Part shown: positions 50,796 to 59,502 of the stretch, in pieces
How the letters are laid out: every line of letters starts with the position of its first letter
Position numbering within the stretch: the first letter of the stretch is position 1
NCBI RefSeq assembly: GCF_020532725.1
Contig: NZ_JAJAVC010000006.1
Span: 744,001 to 808,000, forward strand
Length of the DNA: 64,000 nucleotides
Origin: Methylobacillus arboreus
GTDB lineage: Bacteria > Pseudomonadota > Gammaproteobacteria > Burkholderiales > Methylophilaceae
Direction: 5' to 3'
Notes under the pieces: model-generated
Told to the model about the DNA's origin: nothing
The model's database searches: none
What the model saw: the letters and a program-made list of their open reading frames with translations, nothing else
Translations under genes and position numbers: made by a program

Positions 50796-52034
50796 ATGAC
50801 TGAGGATTGGAATAGCTTAGTGGGGTGGCTGCAAGGCCATCAGGAAGTATTCAGCTTGTTGTGCGTTGTGCTGCTGTTTCTAGGAGCATGGCTTGTCAAC
50901 TGGGTGTTCAAGCACATCCTGGTGCGTGGTTTGCACAAGGTGCTGCGCTCGGCTTCCGTAGGCCAGGCGATTGCCCGGAGCCGGGTGGTTGCGCGGCTTG
51001 CGAATATTGTGCCGGCATTGATCATTTCGCTAGGGATCGCCTGGATTCCCGAGTTGCCGGAAGCCTTGGTCACCGTGGTACGCAACGTGGCGCATGGTTT
51101 TATCGTGCTGACCATAGGCCTGGCAATTGCCGCGATATTGGACATCATCAACGATATGTGGCAACAGCGGCCGGACGCACACCGCAAGCCGATCAAGGGC
51201 TATGTGCAGGTCATGAAGATCGTGGTCTACATCATTGCGACCATCCTGGTGGTGGCGACATTGATGGACCGTTCCCCCGTGATTCTGCTGTCCGGTATCG
51301 GCGCAATGGCGGCAGTGCTGATGTTGATTTTCCAGGACACCTTGCTGTCGCTGGTGGCCAGCGTGCAGATTACCTCGAACGACATTATTCGCGTGGGCGA
51401 CTGGGTGGAGATGCCCCAGCTCAATGCGGATGGATTTGTCATTGATATCGCACTGCATACGGTGAAGGTGCAGAACTGGGACAAGACGATCACGAACGTC
51501 CCGACCAAACGCTTCATCACCGACTCATTCAAGAACTGGCGCGGGATGTTCGAGTCAGGCGGCCGCCGTATCAGGCGCAGTATCTTTATCGACCAGAACA
51601 GCATCCATTTCTTATCCATAGACGAATGCGAGCATTTGCAGCAATTCAGCCTGCTGGATGGCTACCTGAAGAAGAAGAAGGAAGAGATCGAGGCGTGGAA
51701 CCAGAACCTGATTGCGAATGGACACAAGCCGATCAATGCTCGCCGGGTGACCAATATCGGCACGTTTCGCGCCTATGTCGAGCAATACCTGAAAAACCAT
51801 CCGCGTCTGCACAAGGATATGATGATGGTGGTGCGCCAGCAGAATCTTTCTGCCGAGGGAATTCCGCTCGAAATCTGGTGCTTTACCAATACTACGGCAT
51901 GGGTGGAGTACGAGGCTATCCAGTCCGACATTTTCGACCACTTGCTGGCGATCCTGCCGGAGTTCGGCTTGCGTGTATTCCAGAATCCAAGTGGTGCGGA
52001 TTTACAGGCCATGCGTCAGCCTTTGTCACAATAA
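50796..52034 (+). CDS. MscS family mechanosensitive channel (YbdG-like)
   Basis: A 412-residue inner-membrane protein, matching the length of E. coli YbdG. There are five N-terminal TM helices (about 18-40, 68-88, 95-115, 135-155, 163-185). The pore-lining helix and MscS beta domain follow (GIGAMAAVLMLIFQDTLLSL then NDIIRVGDWVEMPQLNADGFV). The large C-terminal domain includes NVPTKRFITDSFKNW. The ATG at 50796 has AGGAAG upstream. It should release solutes on hypo-osmotic shock. Confidence 0.9.
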   Translation: MTEDWNSLVGWLQGHQEVFSLLCVVLLFLGAWLVNWVFKHILVRGLHKVLRSASVGQAIARSRVVARLANIVPALIISLGIAWIPELPEALVTVVRNVAHGFIVLTIGLAIAAILDIINDMWQQRPDAHRKPIKGYVQVMKIVVYIIATILVVATLMDRSPVILLSGIGAMAAVLMLIFQDTLLSLVASVQITSNDIIRVGDWVEMPQLNADGFVIDIALHTVKVQNWDKTITNVPTKRFITDSFKNWRGMFESGGRRIRRSIFIDQNSIHFLSIDECEHLQQFSLLDGYLKKKKEEIEAWNQNLIANGHKPINARRVTNIGTFRAYVEQYLKNHPRLHKDMMMVVRQQNLSAEGIPLEIWCFTNTTAWVEYEAIQSDIFDHLLAILPEFGLRVFQNPSGADLQAMRQPLSQ

Positions 52035-52054
52035 GCGAGAGAGCGTCTGAAACT

Positions 52055-53254
52055 TCAGGCGATTTTTTGTTCCAGCCGTCCGCGGTAGAGGGCGGCAATC
52101 AAATCGGTCTGGGTCACGATGCCGACTAGCCGGCGTTCGTGATCCAGCACTGGCACATGATGGATACCGTGTTTCGATAGCAGCGGTACAAGCTGCACGA
52201 TATGGGTGTCCACATTGACGGTCAATGCCTTGCTGGTCATGATCTGGCCGATGACTTCAGGCTTGTCGGTTTCCACCAGGAAGGTTCGGCGGACAAAATG
52301 CCGGAGTTTTTCCTCAAAGCCGGGATAGGCATCGAGATTGGCATGCTTCATGAAATCAAAGCGCGTCACGATGCCAATGACGCGGCGGGCACGATCGACG
52401 ACGGGCAATGCCTTGATATGGTGGTTGAGCAGTAATGGCCAAGCTTCCTCCAACAGCGTACCGTATTCCACGCTGATCACGTCGCGCGACATGATGTTAC
52501 CGCAGCTGATTTCACCAAAGCGGCGTTTATAGGCCTGCATCTCGGTTTGCAGGAATAGGTTTTCAAGGTCGTCCCGTGCAATGTCCAGCACCTGGTTGTA
52601 TTCCTTGAGTACGGCATCCAGATCAGCGGTGGTGAACCCTATCCTGTGAGATGGGCTGATATCCTGTGTTTTATGAAGGTTGGGTTCTGGCTTGGCCTGG
52701 TGAGGGTAGTGGCGTTTTGTCGCGTTGTTGTATATCAGTGCAACTAGCAGCAGGAAACCTGAATTGAGGGTAACAAGCAACAGGAAGTAAGCGCTGTGTT
52801 CCACTGCCAGTGGCCCCGAAAGTACGGCAGTCAAAGCCACGGCACCGCCAGGCGGATGCAGGCAGCGCAATGCAAACATCAGGCCGATGGCACCAGCTAC
52901 TGCTATGGCGGCGGCTACAGGGATGCTGGCAAACCAGTGCAGGCTGGCAATACCAACCAGCGCCGAAATAACATTGCCCCCCATGATGGACCACGGCTGG
53001 GCCAGTGGGCTGGCAGGCACGGCATAGAGCAACACGGCTGATGCACCCAATGGCGCAATCAGGAAAGGCAGGCTTTCCGGTCCCAATAGCCATGCGCTCA
53101 AGGTGCCGCTTACCAATATGCCGAGCAGGGCGCCCAGGCAGGCCCGGAGTTTTTCGCGGTGATTCACCGGGCTTTGTTGCGGCTTCAAGCCCTTAAGCCA
53201 GTTTAATCCAGCAGACACTTCAGAATCCCGTAAGAAAACGATGTAATCTAACAT
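52055..53254 (-). CDS. HPP family membrane protein with two CBS domains
   Basis: A 399-residue protein. The HPP domain (about 38-180) has four TM helices and the hallmark LHPPGGAVAL. A cytoplasmic tail carries tandem CBS domains (about 250-310, IMSRDVISVEYGTLLEEAWP; and 338-395, IMTSKALTVNVDTHIVQLVP). CBS pairs bind adenine nucleotides. HPP proteins have been linked to nitrite transport in plastids (established), and the substrate here is unknown. I prefer the ATG at 53254 to the TTG one codon earlier. It is divergent from oxyR. Confidence 0.88.
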   Translation of the reverse strand: MLDYIVFLRDSEVSAGLNWLKGLKPQQSPVNHREKLRACLGALLGILVSGTLSAWLLGPESLPFLIAPLGASAVLLYAVPASPLAQPWSIMGGNVISALVGIASLHWFASIPVAAAIAVAGAIGLMFALRCLHPPGGAVALTAVLSGPLAVEHSAYFLLLVTLNSGFLLLVALIYNNATKRHYPHQAKPEPNLHKTQDISPSHRIGFTTADLDAVLKEYNQVLDIARDDLENLFLQTEMQAYKRRFGEISCGNIMSRDVISVEYGTLLEEAWPLLLNHHIKALPVVDRARRVIGIVTRFDFMKHANLDAYPGFEEKLRHFVRRTFLVETDKPEVIGQIMTSKALTVNVDTHIVQLVPLLSKHGIHHVPVLDHERRLVGIVTQTDLIAALYRGRLEQKIA

Positions 53255-53360
53255 CAATGCATGATGTTAGCGATGCCTGGGAATATGGATTTTATTGATA
53301 GCACATATTACTGGCTTATTAATTGATACAATTTGATATGTATTAATTATCAGGATCAAC

Positions 53361-54263
53361 ATGACTTTAAGTGAACTCAAGTTCATCGTCGCAGTGGCGC
53401 GCGAGCGCAATTTTCGCCGGGCGGCGGAAAAATGCTTTGTGAGCCAGCCTGCGTTGAGCCTGGCGGTGAAAAAGCTGGAGGAGGAACTGGGCGTCATCAT
53501 TTTCGAGCGCAGCCACAAGGATGTGGCCATGACGCCGATTGGTGAACAGATTATTGCGCAGGCCAACCGGACTCTGGAAGAGTCCAATCGCATCAAGGAA
53601 ATTGCGCGCATGGGCAACAACCAGTTGGCTGGTCCGTTCAAACTTGGCGTGATTTATTCTACCGGCCCTTACCTGTTGCCTGAAATCATTCCCGCGTTGC
53701 GCAAGCTTGCCCCGGAAATGCCATTGGAGGTGGAGGAGAACCTGACGGCCAACCTGGAAACGCAATTGCGAAACCGGGTGCTGGATGCCGCGATTATTGC
53801 CCTGCCTTTTGATGTACCCGGCGTGCGTTATGAGTCTTTGTACGATGAGAGTTTCGTCGTCGCGGTGCCTGATATCCATCCCTGGGCTGACCGCAAGGAA
53901 ATCCATGCCGAGGAGCTGGCGGACGAGAAGGTGTTGCTGCTTAATAGCGGCCATTGCTTCAGCAACCAAGTAGTGCTGGCCTGCCCCGAGCTATCGCGTC
54001 ATGGCGAAGTGCTGCAGGGCAATTCCCTGGAGACCATTCGCAACATGGTAGCCTCTAATCTGGGCATTACAGTACTGCCGTGCAGTGCAGCAGTAGAGCG
54101 TTACCGCAACCCATTGATCAGGACGATTCCATTTGCAGCGCCGGTGCCGACCCGCCGCATGGCGCTGGCCTGGCGTAAGGGCTATACGCGTGAACAGGCA
54201 ATAGAGACTTTGTTGCAATCAATACGTGCACTCAAGTCACCGTGTTTGCAATCTATTGTGTGA
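53361..54263 (+). CDS. oxyR: Hydrogen peroxide-sensing LysR regulator OxyR
   Basis: A 300-residue LysR protein. The helix-turn-helix spans about residues 15-40 (RNFRRAAEKCFVSQPALSLA). The redox pair is Cys199 and Cys208 in SGHCFSNQVVLAC, with the same numbering and spacing as E. coli OxyR. It is therefore the peroxide sensor that activates catalase, Ahp and Dps genes (established for the family). It is divergent from the HPP-CBS gene. A terminator shared with the convergent pqqA follows. Confidence 0.92.
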   Translation: MTLSELKFIVAVARERNFRRAAEKCFVSQPALSLAVKKLEEELGVIIFERSHKDVAMTPIGEQIIAQANRTLEESNRIKEIARMGNNQLAGPFKLGVIYSTGPYLLPEIIPALRKLAPEMPLEVEENLTANLETQLRNRVLDAAIIALPFDVPGVRYESLYDESFVVAVPDIHPWADRKEIHAEELADEKVLLLNSGHCFSNQVVLACPELSRHGEVLQGNSLETIRNMVASNLGITVLPCSAAVERYRNPLIRTIPFAAPVPTRRMALAWRKGYTREQAIETLLQSIRALKSPCLQSIV

Positions 54264-54284
54264 AGTTGGTAACCACAAAAAAGC

Positions 54285-54306
54285 AAAGGGGCCTGGCGGC
54301 CCCTTT
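54285..54306. terminator. Bidirectional terminator between oxyR and pqqA
   Basis: AAAGGGGCC, loop TGGC, GGCCCCTTT form a 9-bp perfect stem with an A-run before and a T-run after, serving both convergent genes. Confidence 0.9.
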
Positions 54307-54328
54307 TGTACGGAGATGAGACAACAGC

Positions 54329-54400
54329 TTAGCGGTTGCAAACGTACATGGTTACTTCAAAACCAAAACGCATTTCAGTTACTTCTGGCTTGGTCCACAT
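54329..54400 (-). CDS. pqqA: Coenzyme PQQ precursor peptide PqqA
   Basis: A 23-residue peptide, MWTKPEVTEMRFGFEVTMYV followed by CNR. It carries the conserved glutamate and tyrosine (Glu15 and Tyr19, E-V-T-M-Y) that PqqE cross-links to form pyrroloquinoline quinone. AAAGGAG lies 7 nt upstream of the ATG. The identity is nearly certain from the full-length pattern. No pqqB, C, D or E follows, so it is an orphan copy; a further copy may sit in a main pqq cluster elsewhere. PQQ is the cofactor of methanol dehydrogenase in methylotrophs (established). A pseudo-repeat CTGCGTA lies upstream. Confidence 0.95.
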   Translation of the reverse strand: MWTKPEVTEMRFGFEVTMYVCNR

Positions 54401-54591
54401 GATATATCTCCTTTAAGTTTGGGATAGGGACTGCGTAGTTGCCATCAACTGCGTAATCCATGACTCTCATCATATACATTATGTCTGCATATGCCATGCG
54501 CAGCATCATGATCTGGGCCTCATGATTTTCATTAGTGTTGACGCACGGCAAGACGACCCAACGCGGTTATACGTTTGGATACAAAACTGTA

Positions 54592-55608
54592 TCAGTAAGT
54601 GACGAATACGCGGTAGCCGGAAACCACTTCGCCACTAGTGGAAAAAGCCAGGTTGATCTGGATTTCTTCATTGGCTGGTAAGCCTGCTTCGATATCCGTA
54701 TCTGAGGGCAGGTATTCCTCGGGGGTGAAAATACGGCGCAACTTAGGCTGCTCATCATCATCGGTGAGGGTGAGTTCCAGCAGGGGGTAGGCCTGGGTGT
54801 AGCTTGCATTGTTGATCAGTTTGGTCGAGAGCTGGATCACTTCGGGATGCTCGAAGTCTTCTTGCAGGTCAGAATCATCCAGGGCTAGCAATTCGGCATT
54901 GCGCGCCAGCGGTACTGTGCATCCCAGCCATTCGCAGGCAGAAACCAATACAGGCCTGCTGGCTGGCCAGTGCCCTGCCAGCTCTGTACGGAAAAAATAG
55001 ACTGACTGGGCGAGCGAAACCAGTAACAGCAACAGGCACAAAGGCACAGCCAGCCATGCAGAAATGCGGCGGTTACGGACTGGTTTTTCTGGCGCAAGAA
55101 AGCTGGTTGCGGCAGCAGGCTCTATGCTGGGTTGCGGTGGCTCGATTTCATGGTGCGCGATGTGGGCATCGGCTTCTGGCGTTTCTTTTGTCTCTGCCGG
55201 CGAGGGAGTTTCCGTTTCGGTGTCTACCGATTCTCCCTGGTCAATTTCAACCGTAGTAAGGAGGTCATCGGGTGATTCCACCTCCTCGGCGGCTATTATT
55301 TGTAGCTCGGGGGAGAGCGCCGGTTCGGCATCGGCTTCAGTTTGGGTTGCCGCTGCGACAGCTTCATCTGGGACTGCACCCGCCTGTGTCTCGGTTTCTA
55401 TTACAAACTGATCAGGATTTATTTCCTCTGTCGGGCTTGCAGGCAATGGCGCCAGGGTTTGTGGCTCGAGAATTTCATAGAGCCTGGAGCTGGCATTGAA
55501 TGCATGCTGGCAGTGGCCGCAGCGCACCTCTCCTGCATGTGCTGCCAGTTGTTCCGGCTTGACGTGGAATTGGGTGTCGCACGCTGGGCAGGAGGTCACT
55601 AGCCGCAT
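54592..55608 (-). CDS. Zinc-ribbon (MJ0042) and DUF3426 membrane protein
   Basis: A 338-residue protein. The N-terminal zinc ribbon has Cys7-x2-Cys10 and Cys30-x2-Cys33 (CPACDTQF, CGHCQHAF). An acidic, low-complexity Glu/Thr/Pro-rich stretch (about 60-165) is followed by a single TM helix (about 186-206). A DUF3426 domain (about 225-335) ends the protein. It follows prmA after 9 nt, as in many betaproteobacteria. The function is unknown. An association with envelope or secretion regulation is only inferred from position. Confidence 0.9.
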   Translation of the reverse strand: MRLVTSCPACDTQFHVKPEQLAAHAGEVRCGHCQHAFNASSRLYEILEPQTLAPLPASPTEEINPDQFVIETETQAGAVPDEAVAAATQTEADAEPALSPELQIIAAEEVESPDDLLTTVEIDQGESVDTETETPSPAETKETPEADAHIAHHEIEPPQPSIEPAAATSFLAPEKPVRNRRISAWLAVPLCLLLLLVSLAQSVYFFRTELAGHWPASRPVLVSACEWLGCTVPLARNAELLALDDSDLQEDFEHPEVIQLSTKLINNASYTQAYPLLELTLTDDDEQPKLRRIFTPEEYLPSDTDIEAGLPANEEIQINLAFSTSGEVVSGYRVFVTY

Positions 55609-55617
55609 ATCAGCCGG

Positions 55618-56505
55618 TCACCTTCTGCTTCCTGTGAGCATTACCCAGCTATCCATGAAAACAGGCGGGTTCATGTCAAACCATTCCTGATAAATGGCGC
55701 TGACTTGTTCTGCCTGTTCGCGCAGGATGCCGGATAGCGCAATTTTGCCACCAGTTTTTGCAGCGCGTGCGAGGGCAGGCGCAAGCACCGAGAGCGCGCT
55801 GGAAAGGATATTGGCGACGACGATGTCAAACTGTCCGCCAGGCAGGTCGTTGGCCATGAAGAAGCTGGCATCGGCCTGATTCTGCTCGGCGTTATAGACG
55901 CTTGACTGGATGGCCTGGGCGTCAATGTCCACGCCGATGACCTTGTCTGCGCCCAGCTTGCGTGCGGCGATGGCCAGAATGCCGGAGCCGCAGCCGTAAT
56001 CCAGGACGCTGGCGCCGGGGCTGACAGTATCGGCCAGCCAGCTCAGGCACAAGTGCGTGGTCGGGTGGCTGCCGGTGCCGAAGGCCAGGCCGGGATCCAG
56101 CACGATATTGAGTGCATCGGCATTGGGTGCATCGTGCCAGGAAGGCACAATCCAGAGGTCATCGCGGATACGGATGGGCTCGAACTGCGATTGTGTCGCG
56201 CGTACCCAGTCCTGCTCGGCGATGGTCTCGGTGGTGTACTGGAACTCTGCAATGCCCGTGGCTTCACTGAGTTCCTGCAATACGGTTTCCAGCGCTGATT
56301 CTTCATCGAACAACGCACTGACGACATTTTGCTGCCAAATGCCTGGCGGCGGGTCGCCGGGCTCGCCAAAGATCGGCTGTTCGTCCGGCGTTTCCGCATT
56401 GGCATCCTCGATGCTCGCGGAGAGGGCACCCAGTTCCATCAGGGTGTCGCTCAGGAGCTCGGCATTGTTGTCCTTTGCCTCAATTTTTAACGAAATCCAG
56501 CCCAT
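55618..56505 (-). CDS. prmA: Ribosomal protein L11 methyltransferase
   Basis: PrmA trimethylates L11. The ATG at 56505 overlaps the accC stop (TAATG), giving 295 residues, the normal length. The SAM site VLDYGCGSGILAIAA and the NPPF-type motif (here VVANILSSAL) are clear. A longer frame upstream runs into accC and is not used. It is co-transcribed with accC/accB. Confidence 0.95.
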   Translation of the reverse strand: MGWISLKIEAKDNNAELLSDTLMELGALSASIEDANAETPDEQPIFGEPGDPPPGIWQQNVVSALFDEESALETVLQELSEATGIAEFQYTTETIAEQDWVRATQSQFEPIRIRDDLWIVPSWHDAPNADALNIVLDPGLAFGTGSHPTTHLCLSWLADTVSPGASVLDYGCGSGILAIAARKLGADKVIGVDIDAQAIQSSVYNAEQNQADASFFMANDLPGGQFDIVVANILSSALSVLAPALARAAKTGGKIALSGILREQAEQVSAIYQEWFDMNPPVFMDSWVMLTGSRR

Positions 56506-57854
56506 TACTTGGTAGCGATGCCCAGCTTGTGTTCCAGATAGTGAATGCTGGTGCCGCCCTGGCGGAATGCAGTATCGGCCATCAGTTCCTTGTGCAGCGC
56601 AACATTGGTCTTGATGCCCTCGATCACCATTTCCGACAGCGCGATCTGCATGCGGGCAATGGCCTGCTCGCGCGTGTCGCCGTAGGCGATCAGCTTGCCG
56701 ATCATGGAATCGTAGTTGGGCGGCACCAGATAGCCTTGGTAAGCATGGGTATCGACGCGGATGCCAGGGCCGCCGGGCATGTGGAAGGTAGTGAGGCGGC
56801 CAGGGGAGGGCACGAAGTTGAACGGGTCTTCCGCATTGATGCGGCACTCGATGGAGTGGCCCGATAGCTTGACGTTCTTCTGGCTGATGTGGAGCTTTTC
56901 GCCTGCAGCGATGAGGATTTGCTGCTTGACGATGTCGATGCCGGTAATCATTTCGGTGACCGGATGTTCCACCTGCACGCGGGTGTTCATTTCAATGAAG
57001 TAGAACTCGCCATTCTCGTAGAGGAACTCAAAGGTGCCTGCACCGCGATAGTTGATGCGCTTGCAGGCTTCGGCACATGCAGTGCCGATTTTTTCGCGCA
57101 GTTTGTCGCTAATGCCGAATGCCGGCGCTTCTTCCAGCACTTTTTGGTGGCGGCGCTGCATGGAGCAGTCACGTTCCCCCAGGTAAATGGCGTTGCCATG
57201 CTGGTCGGCGAGTACCTGGATTTCGATATGGCGCGGTTGCTCCAGGAATTTCTCCATGTACACCATGGCATTGCCGAATGCCCCGTGGGCTTCGGTCTTG
57301 GTCATGCTGATGGCGTTGAGCAGTGCTGCCTCGGTATGGACCACGCGCATGCCACGGCCGCCACCGCCGCCAGCGGCCTTGATGATGACCGGATAACCAA
57401 CTTCCTTGGCGATACGCAGGTTCTCATCGGCATCATCGGACAGTGCGCCGTCGGAACCAGGCACGCATGGCACGCCGGCCGCCTTCATGGTGTCCTTGGC
57501 GCTGACCTTGTCACCCATCAGGCGGATTGTTTCAGCACGCGGGCCAATAAAGGTGAAACCGCTTTGCTCGACACGTTCGGCAAAATCGGCATTTTCAGAG
57601 AGAAAGCCATAGCCAGGGTGTATGGCCTCAGCATCGGTGACTTCTGCTGCGCTGATCACGGCAGGGATATTGAGATAGCTTTGTGCCGAGGGCGCCGGGC
57701 CTATGCACACGGATTCATCAGCGAGCTTGACGTATTTGGTTTCGCGGTCAGCCTCGGAATGCACGGCAACCGTCTTGATGCCCAGCTCGCGGCATGCGCG
57801 CTGGATGCGCAGGGCAATCTCGCCGCGGTTGGCAATAAGGACTTTATCGAACAT
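56505..57854 (-). CDS. accC: Acetyl-CoA carboxylase biotin carboxylase subunit
   Basis: AccC carboxylates the biotin on BCCP with ATP and bicarbonate, the first committed step of fatty acid synthesis. The ATG at 57854 ([17 protein letters not shown]) gives 449 residues, the same as E. coli. The ATP-grasp glycine loop [13 protein letters not shown] and the catalytic [16 protein letters not shown] are present. It starts 10 nt after the accB stop, and its stop overlaps prmA. Confidence 0.97.
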   Translation of the reverse strand: MFDKVLIANRGEIALRIQRACRELGIKTVAVHSEADRETKYVKLADESVCIGPAPSAQSYLNIPAVISAAEVTDAEAIHPGYGFLSENADFAERVEQSGFTFIGPRAETIRLMGDKVSAKDTMKAAGVPCVPGSDGALSDDADENLRIAKEVGYPVIIKAAGGGGGRGMRVVHTEAALLNAISMTKTEAHGAFGNAMVYMEKFLEQPRHIEIQVLADQHGNAIYLGERDCSMQRRHQKVLEEAPAFGISDKLREKIGTACAEACKRINYRGAGTFEFLYENGEFYFIEMNTRVQVEHPVTEMITGIDIVKQQILIAAGEKLHISQKNVKLSGHSIECRINAEDPFNFVPSPGRLTTFHMPGGPGIRVDTHAYQGYLVPPNYDSMIGKLIAYGDTREQAIARMQIALSEMVIEGIKTNVALHKELMADTAFRQGGTSIHYLEHKLGIATK

Positions 57855-57864
57855 GGGTTGATTC

Positions 57865-58317
57865 CTAGCCAATGATGAACAGCGGTTCGCCGTATTCCAC
57901 GGGTTGGCCGTTTTCGACCAGGATGGCCTTGATTACGCCAGCCTTGTCAGCCTCGATCTCGTTCAGGAGCTTCATGGCTTCGATAATACAGATGGTGTCG
58001 CCAACATTCACGTTGCTGCCCACATCGACAAAAGGCTTGGAATCAGGAGATGGGGCACGGTAGAAAGTACCGACCATGGGGGATTTCACGACATGGCCTT
58101 CGATAGCAGGGGCTGCTTCCGGAATAGCTACTGCAGCGACTGCGGCTTGCGGCGCTGCTGGCGCTGCGAAATATGGCTGGGCAAATTGAACTGGCGCCTG
58201 GCTGTTGGGCAGGTGGCGCGAAATGCGTACCTTTTCTTCACCCTCGGTGAGTTCCAGCTCGGAGATGCCGGACTCTTCGACCAGGTCGATCAGTTTCTTC
58301 AGTTTGCGTAAATCCAT
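57865..58317 (-). CDS. accB: Biotin carboxyl carrier protein
   Basis: A 150-residue carrier. The C-terminal biotinyl domain has [12 protein letters not shown] with Lys116 as the biotinylated residue. A Pro/Ala-rich linker (about 50-75) precedes it. The N-terminal oligomerisation segment starts [20 protein letters not shown]. It is the first gene of accB-accC-prmA, downstream of aroQ. Confidence 0.97.
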   Translation of the reverse strand: MDLRKLKKLIDLVEESGISELELTEGEEKVRISRHLPNSQAPVQFAQPYFAAPAAPQAAVAAVAIPEAAPAIEGHVVKSPMVGTFYRAPSPDSKPFVDVGSNVNVGDTICIIEAMKLLNEIEADKAGVIKAILVENGQPVEYGEPLFIIG

Positions 58318-58346
58318 GGTTAACCTCTAGATGTATTGGGTGCCGG

Positions 58347-58805
58347 TTAGGCACGGGTAATGGTGTTGATGGCGTAGTTCAACGCCAGTGAATATCCGCG
58401 CGCACCCAGGCCACTGATGACGCCGACTGCGAGATCGGAGAAATACGAATGATGGCGGAAGGATTCGCGGGCATAGATATTCGAAAGATGGACTTCAATA
58501 AACGGGATCTTCACCGCGGACAAGGCATCACGCAAGGCCACGGAGGTATGGGTAAAAGCTGCTGGATTGATGATGATGAAATCCACGGGCGCGCGGGCCA
58601 GGGAATGGATTCTCTCCACCAACTCGCCTTCATGGTTGCTCTGAAAAGTGTCAATGCCAATGCCCGCATCATCGGCATGCTGTTTAAGCTGGTTGTTGAT
58701 GCTTTCCAGGGTATCCGAGCCGTAATGGTCAGGTTCGCGCAATCCCAGCAGGTTCAGGTTGGGGCCGTGCAATACCAGTACGGATTTGGAGGATAGTTGG
58801 GCCAT
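58347..58805 (-). CDS. aroQ: 3-dehydroquinate dehydratase, type II
   Basis: AroQ dehydrates 3-dehydroquinate in the shikimate pathway. It has 152 residues. The start region [19 protein letters not shown] contains the loop with catalytic Arg and Tyr. [15 protein letters not shown] and [19 protein letters not shown] carry the remaining active-site residues. It lies upstream of accB, a common order. Confidence 0.96.
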   Translation of the reverse strand: MAQLSSKSVLVLHGPNLNLLGLREPDHYGSDTLESINNQLKQHADDAGIGIDTFQSNHEGELVERIHSLARAPVDFIIINPAAFTHTSVALRDALSAVKIPFIEVHLSNIYARESFRHHSYFSDLAVGVISGLGARGYSLALNYAINTITRA

Positions 58806-58929
58806 GAAAGGGGGCGTTTGAGCGCCAGTGCAACTTTGATGGCTGCAAGTTTGCCGTAGTTTGGGGTATTTTGTCTAGAGAATTGGCGAAATTTAACGAA
58901 ATTGCCTGCCAATGCCCGGTAAGAAAAAA

Positions 58930-59502
58930 TTACGATGAAGTGGCCAAAATTGGCTGCAAGGTCTCAAGCAACAATGCCTTGCTGACCCGGCCAAAGTAAG
59001 CGCTGATAATTTTACCATCGGAACCGATAATCACGGTATGGGGTACTACCCCCTGCACATTGCCAAGCGAGTTGCTGAGCGCCATGCCTTCCATGTCGGC
59101 GGCCAGCAATGGATAAGGCATAGAGCTCTGCTGGGCGAATGCCTGCATTTTGGCGGCATTATCAAGGGAAATGCCGAGTACGGCCAGTTTTCCTGCATAT
59201 TCCTCTGCCAGTTCTGCAAGTTCCGGCATCTCCTCACGGCAAGGCGCGCACCAGGTTGCCCAGAAGTTCACTACCAGCAATTGTCCTTGCCATTGCTTCA
59301 ACGGCTGTTCGGTATTCGTGAGATCGATGACGCTGGCGTTAAAGAAGGGGACGGTGGACGCATACACTTCAACCGGCGGTGCCAGGTTGGGTTTGCTGAA
59401 ATATTGCTGGATCAACAGGATAGCAACGGCGATTCCCAGGGCGAGAACCACAAAGCCGCGTTTGCTCAGGTTGGGCTTATTCGGGTTGGATGGCTGTGTC
59501 AT
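58930..59502 (-). CDS. TlpA/ResA-like membrane-anchored thioredoxin
   Basis: A 190-residue thiol reductase. The N-terminal TM anchor is about residues 15-33. The redox motif is WCAPC with Cys85 and Cys88 in VNFWATWCAPCREEMPEL. It probably acts in periplasmic reduction, for example in cytochrome c maturation. Its start overlaps the 3' end of dsbD by 26 nt, so it likely receives electrons from that protein and is translationally coupled to it. Confidence 0.92.
   Translation of the reverse strand: MTQPSNPNKPNLSKRGFVVLALGIAVAILLIQQYFSKPNLAPPVEVYASTVPFFNASVIDLTNTEQPLKQWQGQLLVVNFWATWCAPCREEMPELAELAEEYAGKLAVLGISLDNAAKMQAFAQQSSMPYPLLAADMEGMALSNSLGNVQGVVPHTVIIGSDGKIISAYFGRVSKALLLETLQPILATSS

Noticed and set aside
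56889-57875. 328-codon open frame on the plus strand opposite accC
   Set aside because: Antisense shadow; composition follows accC wobble bases and no protein family fits.
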